A stretch of DNA of 64,000 bases from contig JAHHGV010000034.1 of assembly GCA_019359695.1 (NCBI GenBank), positions 33,858 to 97,857 on the forward strand. The letters run 5' to 3'. The translations under genes were made by a program, and so were the position numbers. Below, in pieces: positions 45,007-54,250 of this stretch. Each line of letters opens with the position of its first letter. Position 1 is the stretch's first letter. The notes below the pieces were generated by a model, which saw only the letters and a program-made list of their open reading frames with translations, was not told where the DNA came from and did not search any database. This DNA is from Brasilonema angustatum HA4187-MV1 (GTDB taxonomy: Bacteria > Cyanobacteriota > Cyanobacteriia > Cyanobacteriales > Nostocaceae).

Positions 45007-47292
45007 ATGCCACCACAAGATTACTCAGGGCAAAATCTTAGAGGGCGATCGTTTAAAAATCAAAACCTTGAAGGGGCGAACTTTAGCGGTGCAGATATCC
45101 GAAGCGCTGATTTTAGCGGTGCTAACCTCACAGGTGCTAACTTTAGTCATGCCAAAGCGGGACTGCAAAAGCGTTGGGCTATTTTTCTGGTTGTTATTTC
45201 GTGGTTGCTGTCGGGAATATCAGGAGTTTTCTCTAGTCTTGCTGGCGTTTTTGTGGTGAGCATACTATCTTACTCAAGTGAAGACCATTTAGAGCAAATA
45301 AGTTATCAAATCGCGAACTTGGGTGTTATTATTCTTATTGTTATATTCTTTTTCGTCACAATTCGCCAAGGAATACAAGCGGGCTTCGCCGCCTTAGCTG
45401 TAGCCGGAGCCGGAGCCTTAGCCGGAGCCGGAGCCTTAGCCGTAGCCTTCGCCGGAACCTTCGCCTTAGTCGGAGCCATAGCCGTAGCCTTAGCCGGAGC
45501 CGGAGCCTTAGCCGTAGCCGTAGCCGTAGCCGTAGCCGTAGCCGTAGCCGGAGTCGTAGCCGTAGCCGGAGTCGTAGCCGGAACCGTAGCCTTCTCCGGA
45601 GCCTTCGCCTTCACCTTAGCCGGAGCCGGAGCCGTAGCCTTAGCCGGAGCCGTAACCTTAGCCGTAGCTGTAGCGGTAACGTTACTTAACATCTATATCG
45701 GTTGGCGAGCAATCAAGGGAGATGAAAAGCAGGCTTTGATTCGGAACATCGCTGTTGCTTTTGCCGCTTTTTGCGGTACAAGTTTTCGCAAAGCCGACTT
45801 AACTGATACTAATTTTACAGGAGCTACGCTCAAAAGTACAGATTTTAGAAAAGCTATTTTGACTCGTACGTGTTTCCGCAGAACTAAAAAACTTGAGTTT
45901 GTTCGTCCTGGGACAACTTACCTTCAGAAAGTACATGTGCGTGAGGTACTTGTTACTGCATTGGGAAAAGATAAAATTTTTGATCGTGCAGACCTGCGAG
46001 GGGTCAACTTTACAGGGGCTAACTTAGTAGATGCTAGCTTTATTGGCACAAACTTAAGCAAAGCTAATTTGCAAGATGCGGATTTATCCAGAGCAAAGTT
46101 AATACAAGCACAGTTAGACGGAACTGATTTTACAGGCGCGACTCTTACTGGTGCATACATCAAAGATTGGGGCATTACCAGCGACACAAAATTTGACGGA
46201 GTGCGGTGCGAATACGTTTATATGCGCCAACCCACAAAAGAAGATCCTGATCCTTTTCGTAAACCGGATAACAGAGAAGAGATTTTTGGGGATGGGGAAT
46301 TTGGTGATTTTATCAAACCTATTGTTGACACCCTCGACCTCTATCATAACCAAGGTGTTGACCCGCGTGCGATTGCGATTTCATTCAAGGAGTTAGCAGA
46401 GAATCATCCTGATGCTGAATTAGAAATTGTGGCAACGGAAAAGCGGGGTGAAGATAAATTTTTACTTCGTGCTAAAACTGCAGAGAATGTTGATAAGTCT
46501 CAACTCAGTGCTGAATATTTTGAAACTTATAATCAATTAAAAGCATTAGCAGAGCAAGAAATACAAAAATTGATAGCAGAAAAAGATGACAGAATTCATA
46601 GTTTAGAAATTATGGTAGGAACGGCACTACAACGCCCCAGTTTTTATACTCAAACTTATCATAACCAAGGAAACACTGCGTTTAATGACTACTCGTCAGC
46701 TGATTCTACTCCAAAAACTAACACCCCTGTTAAAACAATCCTGATTCTGGCATCTAACCCAAAAAACACATCGTCTTTACGGTTAAACGAAGAGATTCGA
46801 GAAATTGACGCGGGATTACAAAGAGCTAAAAAACGTGAACAGTTTAATCTACAACAACGGTGGGCTGTACGTACTCAAGATGTTTACCAAGCACTACTTG
46901 ATTTTAAACCGCAACTCGTTCACTTTAGCGGTCACGGTTCAGGAGATGATGGTTTAGTACTAGAAGATGAAACTGGAAACGTGCGGTTAGTAGATACCGT
47001 TGCACTAACTGAACTGTTCAAGTTGTTTGCCAGTGACATTGAGTGTGTTGTCCTCAACGCTTGTTACTCGGAAGTTCAAGCGAGTGCGATCGCCACTCAC
47101 ATCCCGTATGTTATTGCTATGAACAAAGCGATTGGCGATAAAGCTGCAATTAAATTTGCAACAGGCTTTTACAATGCGCTATGTGCAGGGGAATCTGTTG
47201 AGTTTGCTTATAAGTTGGGATGTAATGTTATTCAATTGGATGGGATTGCTGAACATTTAACTCCTGTCTTGAAAAAGCGTGCAAGGGTGTAA
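45007..47292 (+). CDS. Pentapeptide-repeat membrane protein with C-terminal CHAT protease domain
   Basis: 761 residues. Pentapeptide repeats lie at about 8-50 (ANFSGADIRSADFSGANLTG), two hydrophobic segments at 57-86 and 103-119, an Ala/Val/Gly/Leu-only stretch at 127-226, and more pentapeptides at 258-390. A linker with a short coiled part (500-535) leads to a CHAT caspase-like domain from 575 to 761. Its catalytic His is in HFSGHGSGDDGL (H643) and Cys in VLNACYSEV (C686). CHAT proteases act in programmed responses and defence. Target unknown. Confidence 0.87.
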   Translation: MPPQDYSGQNLRGRSFKNQNLEGANFSGADIRSADFSGANLTGANFSHAKAGLQKRWAIFLVVISWLLSGISGVFSSLAGVFVVSILSYSSEDHLEQISYQIANLGVIILIVIFFFVTIRQGIQAGFAALAVAGAGALAGAGALAVAFAGTFALVGAIAVALAGAGALAVAVAVAVAVAVAGVVAVAGVVAGTVAFSGAFAFTLAGAGAVALAGAVTLAVAVAVTLLNIYIGWRAIKGDEKQALIRNIAVAFAAFCGTSFRKADLTDTNFTGATLKSTDFRKAILTRTCFRRTKKLEFVRPGTTYLQKVHVREVLVTALGKDKIFDRADLRGVNFTGANLVDASFIGTNLSKANLQDADLSRAKLIQAQLDGTDFTGATLTGAYIKDWGITSDTKFDGVRCEYVYMRQPTKEDPDPFRKPDNREEIFGDGEFGDFIKPIVDTLDLYHNQGVDPRAIAISFKELAENHPDAELEIVATEKRGEDKFLLRAKTAENVDKSQLSAEYFETYNQLKALAEQEIQKLIAEKDDRIHSLEIMVGTALQRPSFYTQTYHNQGNTAFNDYSSADSTPKTNTPVKTILILASNPKNTSSLRLNEEIREIDAGLQRAKKREQFNLQQRWAVRTQDVYQALLDFKPQLVHFSGHGSGDDGLVLEDETGNVRLVDTVALTELFKLFASDIECVVLNACYSEVQASAIATHIPYVIAMNKAIGDKAAIKFATGFYNALCAGESVEFAYKLGCNVIQLDGIAEHLTPVLKKRARV
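45394..45687 (+). repeat. Coding hexanucleotide repeat GCCGGA/GCCGTA/GCCTTA
   Basis: Nearly 300 bp of GCC alternating with GGA, GTA, TTA, TTC or ACC encode Ala-x dipeptides at residues 130-226 of the CHAT protein. Runs such as GCCGTAGCCGTAGCCGTAGC are perfect, so slippage-driven length variation is likely. Confidence 0.9.
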
Positions 47293-47762
47293 TATCATTC
47301 GGACTTACGCGGAAGAGATCCCCCAACCCCCTTAAAAAGGGGGCTTTTAAGATTCACGCCTTTTTAAGGACGGCGATCGCTCAAAACCTCACCCTCGCTT
47401 TTAGCTGCGCTAAAATCTTTCCCTCTCCTTAGCAAGGAGAGGGATGCCCGATAGGGCAGGGTGAGGTTTTGCGCGAATGAGTGGGTAATTCAAGAACTTG
47501 TGTGTACACCGTAGCCTTTTAAGGAGGGCGATCGCTCAAAACCTCACCCTCGCTTTTAGCTGCGCTAGAATCTTTCCCTCTCCTTTATAAGGAGAGGGAT
47601 GCCCGACAGGGCAGGGTGAGGTTTTAACGGTGTACACACCGGATCGCTCAAAACCTCACCCTCGCTTTTAGCTACGCTAGAATCTTTCCCTCTCCTTTAT
47701 AAGGAGAGGGATGCCCGATAGGGCAGGGTGAGGTTTTCCCACGGACATGATATAAATAAGTC
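47293..47762. repeat. Three copies of a long palindromic repeat
   Basis: CTCAAAACCTCACCCTCGCTT ... GGGCAGGGTGAGGTTTT occurs at about 47385-47475, 47537-47625 and 47647-47736. Each copy contains CCCTCTCCTTxxxAAGGAGAGGG as an inner hairpin. A GATCCCCC element precedes them at 47318. No gene. Confidence 0.85.
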
Positions 47763-48686
47763 CTAATTGAGTTTAGTTGCTGGCTTTAATTGTGTGGGTT
47801 GGCTAAGACTGCGGAAATAGAGGCTACCCACAACCACCCAAAACAGAAGATATCCTACAGCCTGAACGAAATAGAGTTTTTGCGTATAGCCAAATAAAGT
47901 TTTCAGCAAAATTCCAGGAAACTGTCGATCAGGTAAAATACCTGAGAGATCCCAAACTTGGGGACCTAAAAGACAAGAAGTATTTCCTTGTCCGCAAGCA
48001 TCAGCAACTGAGGAATTGATTTGGCTGTAAGCGATCGCCGCCGCATCAAGATGGCGGAGTGCAGAAATCACTAATCCAGAGACAATCAGCAGCAGGAACA
48101 CGCCCATCACCTGGAAAAATTTGCTCAAGTTGATGCGGATACTCCACTTAAACAGTAGCATCCCGATGACAATAGCCATACTTAGTCCTCCTATTGCCCC
48201 AAGTACGGGTGTCCAACCTTCTTGAAACTTGGCGACGATAAACAAAGCCGTTTCTAAACCTTCCCGAAATACGGCAATAAAAATTAAGCTGAAAATCGCC
48301 CAAGCTGCACGATTGTCTTCACCTAAAGCAGTTTTAACTGAGCCTTCGATTTCTGCTTTAAGAAATCGTGCTTGTCGTGTCATCCAGATTAGCATCCAAC
48401 TGAGCATGGCGATCGCAATTACGCCCAGTCCCACCTCGAAAAGTTGCTTGAAGACAGGTGCATACAACAAATCAGATGTCTGCAATCCTTGGATTCCCAG
48501 ATTTAGTAGTAAACCGACAACAAAACTAGCTAAAGTGCCGCTGAGAACTCCTAAGTATACCCAACGATGCAACCTTTGTTGTTCAGCTTGCTGTAAACAG
48601 GCAAAGACGATTCCGACAACTAAAGCAGCTTCGACACCTTCTCTTAAGGTAATGAAAAATGTTGGTAATGCAGCACTCCAATTCAT
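47763..48686 (-). CDS. FTR1 family iron permease
   Basis: 307 residues with about seven membrane helices. Two REGLE motifs, LREGVEAALVVGI near 15-28 and FREGLETALFIVA near 140-152, are the iron-binding signature of FTR1/EfeU. Imports iron, typically Fe(III) after oxidation. No EfeO/EfeB partner is adjacent. The C-terminal QVWDLSGILPDRQFPGILLK is a periplasmic loop as in cyanobacterial homologues. Confidence 0.93.
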   Translation of the reverse strand: MNWSAALPTFFITLREGVEAALVVGIVFACLQQAEQQRLHRWVYLGVLSGTLASFVVGLLLNLGIQGLQTSDLLYAPVFKQLFEVGLGVIAIAMLSWMLIWMTRQARFLKAEIEGSVKTALGEDNRAAWAIFSLIFIAVFREGLETALFIVAKFQEGWTPVLGAIGGLSMAIVIGMLLFKWSIRINLSKFFQVMGVFLLLIVSGLVISALRHLDAAAIAYSQINSSVADACGQGNTSCLLGPQVWDLSGILPDRQFPGILLKTLFGYTQKLYFVQAVGYLLFWVVVGSLYFRSLSQPTQLKPATKLN

Positions 48687-49019
48687 AGTAATTCGTAATT
48701 AGTAATTCGTAATTAGGCAACCCAGATGAAATCTGACTTTCTAAATTTACATCTGTAGTCTCATATCTTGCACCAGCTTTTCCGTCCGCCAAGAAATAAA
48801 TTTCTTGGCTTAAAGCTCAAGTAAGCTAAAGCTTACTGAATATACATTCCAGTCCGTTTTAACGGACTTTGACTATGAGCCTTGAACTTTAGTTCAAGGC
48901 GTACTCAGGGGAAAGTCCAAGATCTGAGTAGTATGATTTTAGTTTTACATAATTTCTGTGGCAGATGCTTCTACCATTTGTTGTAGACTTTTTACCTTTG
49001 CTTTTAGCACAGTGATGCT
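48687..49019. other. Spacer with several hairpins
   Basis: AAGAAATAAATTTCTT, GTCCGTTTTAACGGAC and CTTGAACTTTAGTTCAAG are perfect palindromes in a row at about 48790-48900. TAATTCGTAATTAGTAATTC tandem repeats lie at 48690-48716. No complete gene. Confidence 0.6.
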
Positions 49020-49211
49020 TTAATTTCTTGGACTTATGCCTGTGTCTTTTTTAGTATTAGTAGCAATTTTGCTTTCAGTGGTTACAGCCTCAGTTGGCAT
49101 TGATTCTTCTTTACTAACGTCATCCTTGGACTCAACAGACTGATTATTTGTGATCTTTTTCCTTTTTGGCTTCAATCTTTGTTCGATAATAGAATTAACC
49201 TCTTCTGTAAA
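49020..49211 (-). pseudogene. C-terminal remnant of an unrecognised protein
   Basis: A 63-codon minus-strand frame without a start: FFTEEVNSIIEQRLKPKRKK, then a Ser/Thr/Glu/Lys-rich tail to TAA at 49020. Residue composition looks like a real disordered protein tail, but it is cut off just before the Uma2 gene. I cannot name the family. Confidence 0.3.
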
Positions 49212-49216
49212 AAATC

Positions 49217-49813
49217 ATGATGGAAACCCTCACTTTAAACGTACCTCCCGCTGTAGGTTTAACCGATGAGCAGTTTTATCAACTCTGCATTGCTAATGAA
49301 CCTTGGCAATTAGAACTTACCCAAACTGGAGAATTAATTATTATGCCCCCAACAGGCGGAGAAAGCGGAATTAGAAATTCTGATTTAACAACAGATTTAA
49401 ACTTATGGAACCGTCAAACCAAATTAGGAAAAGTCTTTGACTCTTCCACTGAGTTTAAATTACCCAGTGGTGCTTATCGCTGTCCTGATGCTTCTTGGGT
49501 GAAGTTAGAACGTTGGGAAGCATTAACAAAAGATGAAAAACGACGTTTTCCACCTATTTGTCCTGATTTGGTAATTGAACTGCGTTCAGAAAGTGATGCT
49601 TTAGATAAATTACGCACCAAAATGCGGGAATATCAAGAGAATGGAGCGAGTTTAGGTTGGTTAATTGATCCGCAAACGCCTTTAGTAGAAATTTATCGAC
49701 CACGACAAGATGTAGAAGTTTTGAATTTCCCTTTTGATAACCCTCCTCAACTTTCCGGGGAAGAAGTTTTACCTGGTTTTGTTTTAGATTTGACTATTAT
49801 TTTAAATCCATAG
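49217..49813 (+). CDS. Uma2 family (DUF820) restriction-endonuclease-fold protein
   Basis: 198 residues. The PD-(D/E)xK core is seen in YRCPDASWV and LVIELRSESDALDKLRTKMR, followed by YQENGASLGWLIDPQ, typical of Uma2 proteins abundant in cyanobacteria. Usually single genes of unknown biological role. Either of two adjacent ATGs (49217, 49220) may be the start. Confidence 0.92.
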   Translation: MMETLTLNVPPAVGLTDEQFYQLCIANEPWQLELTQTGELIIMPPTGGESGIRNSDLTTDLNLWNRQTKLGKVFDSSTEFKLPSGAYRCPDASWVKLERWEALTKDEKRRFPPICPDLVIELRSESDALDKLRTKMREYQENGASLGWLIDPQTPLVEIYRPRQDVEVLNFPFDNPPQLSGEEVLPGFVLDLTIILNP

Positions 49814-49882
49814 CGAATAGACTATAGATAATTTTCCTATCACCAACCCCTTATTTTCAAAATAACCCATCAGGAGGTTTGC

Positions 49883-50074
49883 ATGCAAGAAGATAAACTA
49901 AATAATCCAGAAACCAAAACCAACGACAGCGCTGGCGATGAAAAATCGTACATAGAGGCTGCATCAAAGTTTATTCAAGAGACTTCTATAGAAAAAATGC
50001 ATGAAATAGCTGAAGCGGCGCGACTAAAAAAACTCATGGAACCTCCAAAATGGGTATATCCCAGTGACAATTAA
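49883..50074 (+). CDS. Small acidic protein of unknown function
   Basis: 63 residues with a very good ribosome site (AGGAGG, 6 bp before ATG). N-terminus polar and disordered. The C-terminal half (AASKFIQETSIEKMHEIAEA) is probably helical and ends PPKWVYPSDN. Probably co-transcribed with the Uma2 gene 69 bp upstream. No family recognised. Confidence 0.65.
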   Translation: MQEDKLNNPETKTNDSAGDEKSYIEAASKFIQETSIEKMHEIAEAARLKKLMEPPKWVYPSDN

Positions 50075-50145
50075 TCAAAGATCCTTTTGTTTACACTCCT
50101 ACACTCACCCTCCATTACAGTGTAGGAGTGTAACTTACACAATCT

Positions 50146-51018
50146 CTAGGAGAAAGTGTTTTGTCCTTGTGCAATTAAAGTGTTCATATTCCTATCCCCA
50201 GTTGGGATATTGTTATCTATTTGAAACCCTGGTAATATCTCAAGGATTCTGCTATTTTCCACTGTAGGTATTCCTTGGTTAAATTGAAGATTGCCAATCC
50301 AATCAAAGTTTTCAACTTGACCAAGCTTAAAAGTATCATGTCCAGGAGCGTAGTCGGGCGTATTGTTGTTGAAACCACCCAAGAGTAGCGAGTCATTCAC
50401 TTGATTGTTTATGACTTTGCCGCTACCAGATCCTGTATCAGTGTTAGAAGCAGCTTCAACTGTAGGTTCAGCAACAGGGGTGGATGCGGGGACAGAAGCT
50501 AGAACAGAGTTTGAAGGAAAAACACTGTCCAATGTAGCTGTAGGCATGGAAGCAGATTGCGGGGTAGGGGTTGGGGTAGATGCGATCGCTGAGTTAGATG
50601 TAGAGCCTGGTATGTAGCTCATGGGATTTGTATCACCACTACCAAAGTCCTCAACCCAATAGTTGTTATAAAAACCAGTGCCAATCTCAGTATATTCGGG
50701 CTTGAGGATATTAGCTCGGTGTCCAGGACTGTTCATCCAATCTTGAACAACCTGTTGAGGTGTTATTTGCCCTGCGGCGATGTTCTCTGCCATCATTTGA
50801 GCTGAATACCCAACAACCTTCGCTCGATCCCACGGTTGAGAACCATCTGATGCTGTATGACTCAAAACACCACGTTGTGACATCTGTTGAGCATATTTGT
50901 CAGCAGTATAGTTGAGTTCAGCATTCGCTTTCAGAGGTGGAAGATTATTCTTAGCTCGTTCTTGGTTAGTTAGTTCAAAAACTTGCTGCTCGAATGTCGC
51001 GTTGTTTGATTCCATCAA
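50146..51018 (-). CDS. CAP-domain (SCP/PR-1-like) protein
   Basis: 290 residues. Residues 5-125 are a CAP domain: FELTNQERAKNNLPPLKANA, LSHTASDGSQPWDRA, AENIAAG and WMNSPGHRANILKPEYTEIG. A Ser/Thr/Pro/Ala linker (130-200) and a tail with repeats of hydrophobic and Asp/Asn residues follow. No N-terminal signal, so secretion would need a C-terminal signal (such as a T1SS signal) or does not occur. Confidence 0.85.
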   Translation of the reverse strand: MMESNNATFEQQVFELTNQERAKNNLPPLKANAELNYTADKYAQQMSQRGVLSHTASDGSQPWDRAKVVGYSAQMMAENIAAGQITPQQVVQDWMNSPGHRANILKPEYTEIGTGFYNNYWVEDFGSGDTNPMSYIPGSTSNSAIASTPTPTPQSASMPTATLDSVFPSNSVLASVPASTPVAEPTVEAASNTDTGSGSGKVINNQVNDSLLLGGFNNNTPDYAPGHDTFKLGQVENFDWIGNLQFNQGIPTVENSRILEILPGFQIDNNIPTGDRNMNTLIAQGQNTFS

Positions 51019-51291
51019 TACTGTCCTCGCAAAGATTTGTTCACATGCTCAGCAGATGAGAATTCTGCTGTCAGTTTTGGTAGAAGCAAACCTGAAGAGG
51101 GCTAATTAAAAAATATATCAGCTGAAACGATTTTTGTGTACAAAAAAATATAAAGATGAAGAGGCTTCTATTAGAGAAAGGAAACTTCTAAAGCAGTGAG
51201 GGAATAAGAAAAAGAGCAAAAAGGAGGATACCCATCTGTGCATCCTCCCTCTACTTCCACTAAATTTCATAGAGTGTTAAATTTATCATCT

Positions 51292-52896
51292 TCAACGTTC
51301 TTCTGCACCAATGTCTATCGCTGCACCACAGAAGGGAATGGCGATGGGCGTCTTCGTCCCTTTATCAATTAGCATTTTTGGCAATTGCGTGGATGTTTTT
51401 CCTGAGGTTCTGCAAACCACTCGCTTGGCAGCAAGCACCTTTAATCCATTAAGTTGTGTCACCATTTTAAAAGACTGTTGACCCCGAACAATTATATCGG
51501 GTTTGGCGGTGCCGATTATGCCTTTTTTCACATTGATCAAGAGATTAGACGCCAAAGTGATGTTGGCGTATTGCGCCTTTTCTCCCCAAAAAGCAAAAGC
51601 ACCCGGTACATCCTGAATAAGATTATTTAAAATATTTATGTTTTTATAAGTATTTCCTCGTTTCGGAGAAATATTTATACCGCCGCAGGCCTTGCTGGTA
51701 TTATTAAAGATATCAATTGCATCGATTGAATTGCCATGCGGGCCAATAGTAAGGATCTCACCACAATTCTTCAGAACATTACGATAAAATCGTACGTTAC
51801 GCACCCCTTTTTTCTCACCGCCCCATCCCTCCATCCAGAACGCACGATCACGAAATCCATCGATAGTATTTTCAAAAAAATCCGCGCCTTTTAACCCTAT
51901 TTCTACAGCCGACATTTTATCGGTTACCCCCGGTGTAGCCGTCATAGTGTTTCGATAAAAGAACAGATTATTCCGCTCAGGTACACTGGTATCATCCCCC
52001 CACTGGTTAATCAACGAAACCCAGGCATTCAATGTGTTTTCAAAAATATGGGTGTTTTTGCGAATATCCCATATCTCTATCGATGCAGAACTGTTGCGGG
52101 TTGATTGAGAATTGCCGGTTATTTTTATATTGTTTCGATAAATACGACCATTTAAAATTCCAGAAGAGACACTTTTTATTCCCCCTCCCGTATTTTCCTC
52201 AATAGTATTGTCATGAATTGCAAACGTATCAATGTTCATCATTCGCAATACGCCAGAGAAGTTTTTACCGTCATTTTCTAAACCAGAGGCTTGTTGAAAA
52301 AGACATTTTTTCACTTCTATATTTTTTCCAGAAATGTCAATTGCATTATTGGTAAATTTTTTAAAAACGATATTTTCAAAGAGAATATTTTTACGTGCCC
52401 AGGCACGAAATGCTGCGCTGGCATACTCCTGTCCATCAACGGTAAAATTTTTATAATATTGAAACCCTTCCTTTTCTAGATTGCCATTTATTCCCTTTGC
52501 CTCAAAAAACGGCGCGTTTTTATTGATGTTTTTGCCAGGAATAAGAATTGTACTATCCCGGTTTTCCCCCTCGATGCTCACGTGCGAGGGAATTTGAATT
52601 TCCGTGCCGTTCACTACATGTGTTCCACGCATTAGATGGATAACATCATTTCGCTGTGCCTTACCCAAGGCATAAGCAATGGTTGCGTAGGGATTGCTTG
52701 CCGAGCCTTTCCCCTGGGCGTCATTACCCTGGGGTGAAACATATAAAAGCCGTGCGTGGGATGGAAAAGGTTTCAGCACCTTTACGGTATCCGCCGACAG
52801 TGGCGCGGGATAAGCTGATGTTGCAGAATTTACCTGTGCTGTGGCACAGGAAGCAGAAACTAACATTGCTGCAAAAAATAGAAAAATTTTATACAT
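51292..52896 (-). CDS. Secreted right-handed parallel beta-helix protein
   Basis: 534 residues. Signal peptide 1-21 (IFLFFAAMLVSASCATAQ). LLYVSPQGNDAQGKGSASNP opens a pectate-lyase-like fold, followed by many coils of about 22 residues (FYRNTMTATPG, FENTIDGFRDRAFW, IFNNTSKACGG, ILNNLIQDVPG). No clear catalytic residues. Probably a polysaccharide-binding or modifying exoprotein. The style is unusual for the neighbourhood and suggests acquisition from another phylum. Flanked by a decayed HNH element on its 5' side. Confidence 0.75.
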   Translation of the reverse strand: MYKIFLFFAAMLVSASCATAQVNSATSAYPAPLSADTVKVLKPFPSHARLLYVSPQGNDAQGKGSASNPYATIAYALGKAQRNDVIHLMRGTHVVNGTEIQIPSHVSIEGENRDSTILIPGKNINKNAPFFEAKGINGNLEKEGFQYYKNFTVDGQEYASAAFRAWARKNILFENIVFKKFTNNAIDISGKNIEVKKCLFQQASGLENDGKNFSGVLRMMNIDTFAIHDNTIEENTGGGIKSVSSGILNGRIYRNNIKITGNSQSTRNSSASIEIWDIRKNTHIFENTLNAWVSLINQWGDDTSVPERNNLFFYRNTMTATPGVTDKMSAVEIGLKGADFFENTIDGFRDRAFWMEGWGGEKKGVRNVRFYRNVLKNCGEILTIGPHGNSIDAIDIFNNTSKACGGINISPKRGNTYKNINILNNLIQDVPGAFAFWGEKAQYANITLASNLLINVKKGIIGTAKPDIIVRGQQSFKMVTQLNGLKVLAAKRVVCRTSGKTSTQLPKMLIDKGTKTPIAIPFCGAAIDIGAEER

Positions 52897-53269
52897 GATT
52901 AGCTTATATCTTGCAAAAGGAAAATTTTCAATTTTACGTCTACGGCGCTAAAGAGCGTGCAGAAAATAACGGCGAGACAACCCTATAACATTATTATAAA
53001 TAATTTTAGTATTGGTCTAATAAACTGGGGTAGTAGAGAAAAATAAAGGTAAAATAAAGGTGTCTACAGCATTAGCATCTTTGCTGAAAAGACAACAAGG
53101 GAAATATAACCACTGCGGACTGTCATTTAAGCAAAGAAGAAAAACGAGTACTAGCGCCTCAAAAAGCCAAGCAAAGGCATCGTGGAAAAGCATAGACGCT
53201 ACTTAAGTGTCTGCTGCAAAGTTTGGATGATACCATTTCACGATCGCACCTGATACAAATGATTGGTTT
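52897..53269. other. Spacer with an HNH/intron-protein scrap
   Basis: Apart from the fragment at 53060-53158, I see no gene. The right end CCCCTAGTCCCTCCGCCCTG runs into the tail of the CBS gene. Confidence 0.4.
53060..53158 (+). pseudogene. Possible HNH-domain remnant of a group II intron protein
   Basis: VSTALASLLKRQQGKYNHCG then LSFKQRRKTST resembles the LLKRQxGxCxxCGLxF start of the HNH domain in intron-encoded reverse transcriptases. The second Cys/His pair and the reverse transcriptase are absent. Low certainty. Confidence 0.3.
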
Positions 53270-54250
53270 CTAATTCTTTCCCCCTAGTCCCTCCGCCCTG
53301 CTAAGAGCCCCCCCATTTGTATCAACCTTAAAGTGAAACGGTATGACTCCATACATTTGTACGGGATCAAGAACTCGCAGTAAGCTACTTTGAGTTACAA
53401 TCCCTAATTTTGTTCCGCGATCCCAAGACACCACCAATCTTCGCGTCTGTCGCCGTTGCATTTCCACAAGAGCAGTCCATAAGGAATCCTCAGGATTGAG
53501 CGCAAAGATCTGTGTATTCATCACAGTTTGCGCTAGAACTTCAGATAGATTCACTTGCATTGCCTGAAACTGTAGAATGTCCTCCTCAGTGACAATTCCG
53601 ATGGGAATGTGAACAAATTGTCCCAAATCTAACGGTGGTTGATCCTCGGTTATGACGACGCAGCTAATCCGAAACTCTGCCATCACCTGAGCTAAAGTCA
53701 ATACCGAAGCAGTCATGGGAGCACGAATGACTTGGGTTGTCATCACATCTGCTACACGCATGAACTTTAGGAGATGAACAGGGCGTAAAATCCTACGAAT
53801 ACTCTCGTGGGAAATAACACCAATAAGTTCGCCCTTTTGTCCTATTATGGGCAGATGGCGAATGCGATACCGCCGAAATAAAAATAAAGCTGCAAAAACA
53901 TCCGCAAAAGCAGCTTGCTCCAGTGTAATCACTGGTTGCGTCATCACTTGCGCTATTGTCACCTTTCTAAAGTCAACTTCGTCTGCGGTTAGCCGTACAA
54001 TATCCCGTTCTGTAAAAATACCCAATATTTTTGTTTGTTGTATAATAAGTACACAGCTAGAGTTTGTCGGATGTACGGTTAATCCATTTAACGGTGAATT
54101 AAGACCAGATAACGAGCAACTGTGAATTCGCTTTTGGTTCATTAAAGTAATGACATCTACCAGCAATGTTTCTGGTGTGACAGTCAGTGGTTTATAGTCT
54201 ATCGCCGCCTCTATTACTGGTTCACTTAGCCGCAGATCATCAAGTTGCAT
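53270..54250 (-). CDS. Protein with four CBS domains
   Basis: 326 residues in two Bateman modules: CBS1 about 15-80 (VIEAAIDYKPLTVTPETLLV), CBS2 95-155 (VMTQPVITLEQAAFADVF), CBS3 165-235 (RVADVMTTQVIRAPMTASVL) and CBS4 245-300 (MNTQIFALNPEDSLWTALVE). CBS pairs bind adenine nucleotides and usually regulate a partner, unknown here. The last 20 residues are low-homology and run into repeat-like DNA, so the tail may have been altered. Confidence 0.88.
   Translation of the reverse strand: MQLDDLRLSEPVIEAAIDYKPLTVTPETLLVDVITLMNQKRIHSCSLSGLNSPLNGLTVHPTNSSCVLIIQQTKILGIFTERDIVRLTADEVDFRKVTIAQVMTQPVITLEQAAFADVFAALFLFRRYRIRHLPIIGQKGELIGVISHESIRRILRPVHLLKFMRVADVMTTQVIRAPMTASVLTLAQVMAEFRISCVVITEDQPPLDLGQFVHIPIGIVTEEDILQFQAMQVNLSEVLAQTVMNTQIFALNPEDSLWTALVEMQRRQTRRLVVSWDRGTKLGIVTQSSLLRVLDPVQMYGVIPFHFKVDTNGGALSRAEGLGGKN

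Noticed and set aside
45306..45692. 128-codon minus-strand frame opposite the CHAT gene (Ala/Thr/Pro/Lys repeats)
   Set aside because: It exists only because the hexanucleotide repeat has no stops in that frame; the plus-strand gene explains the DNA.
53270..54250. IMP dehydrogenase because of CBS domains
   Set aside because: Four CBS domains fill the whole protein; no barrel domain is present.
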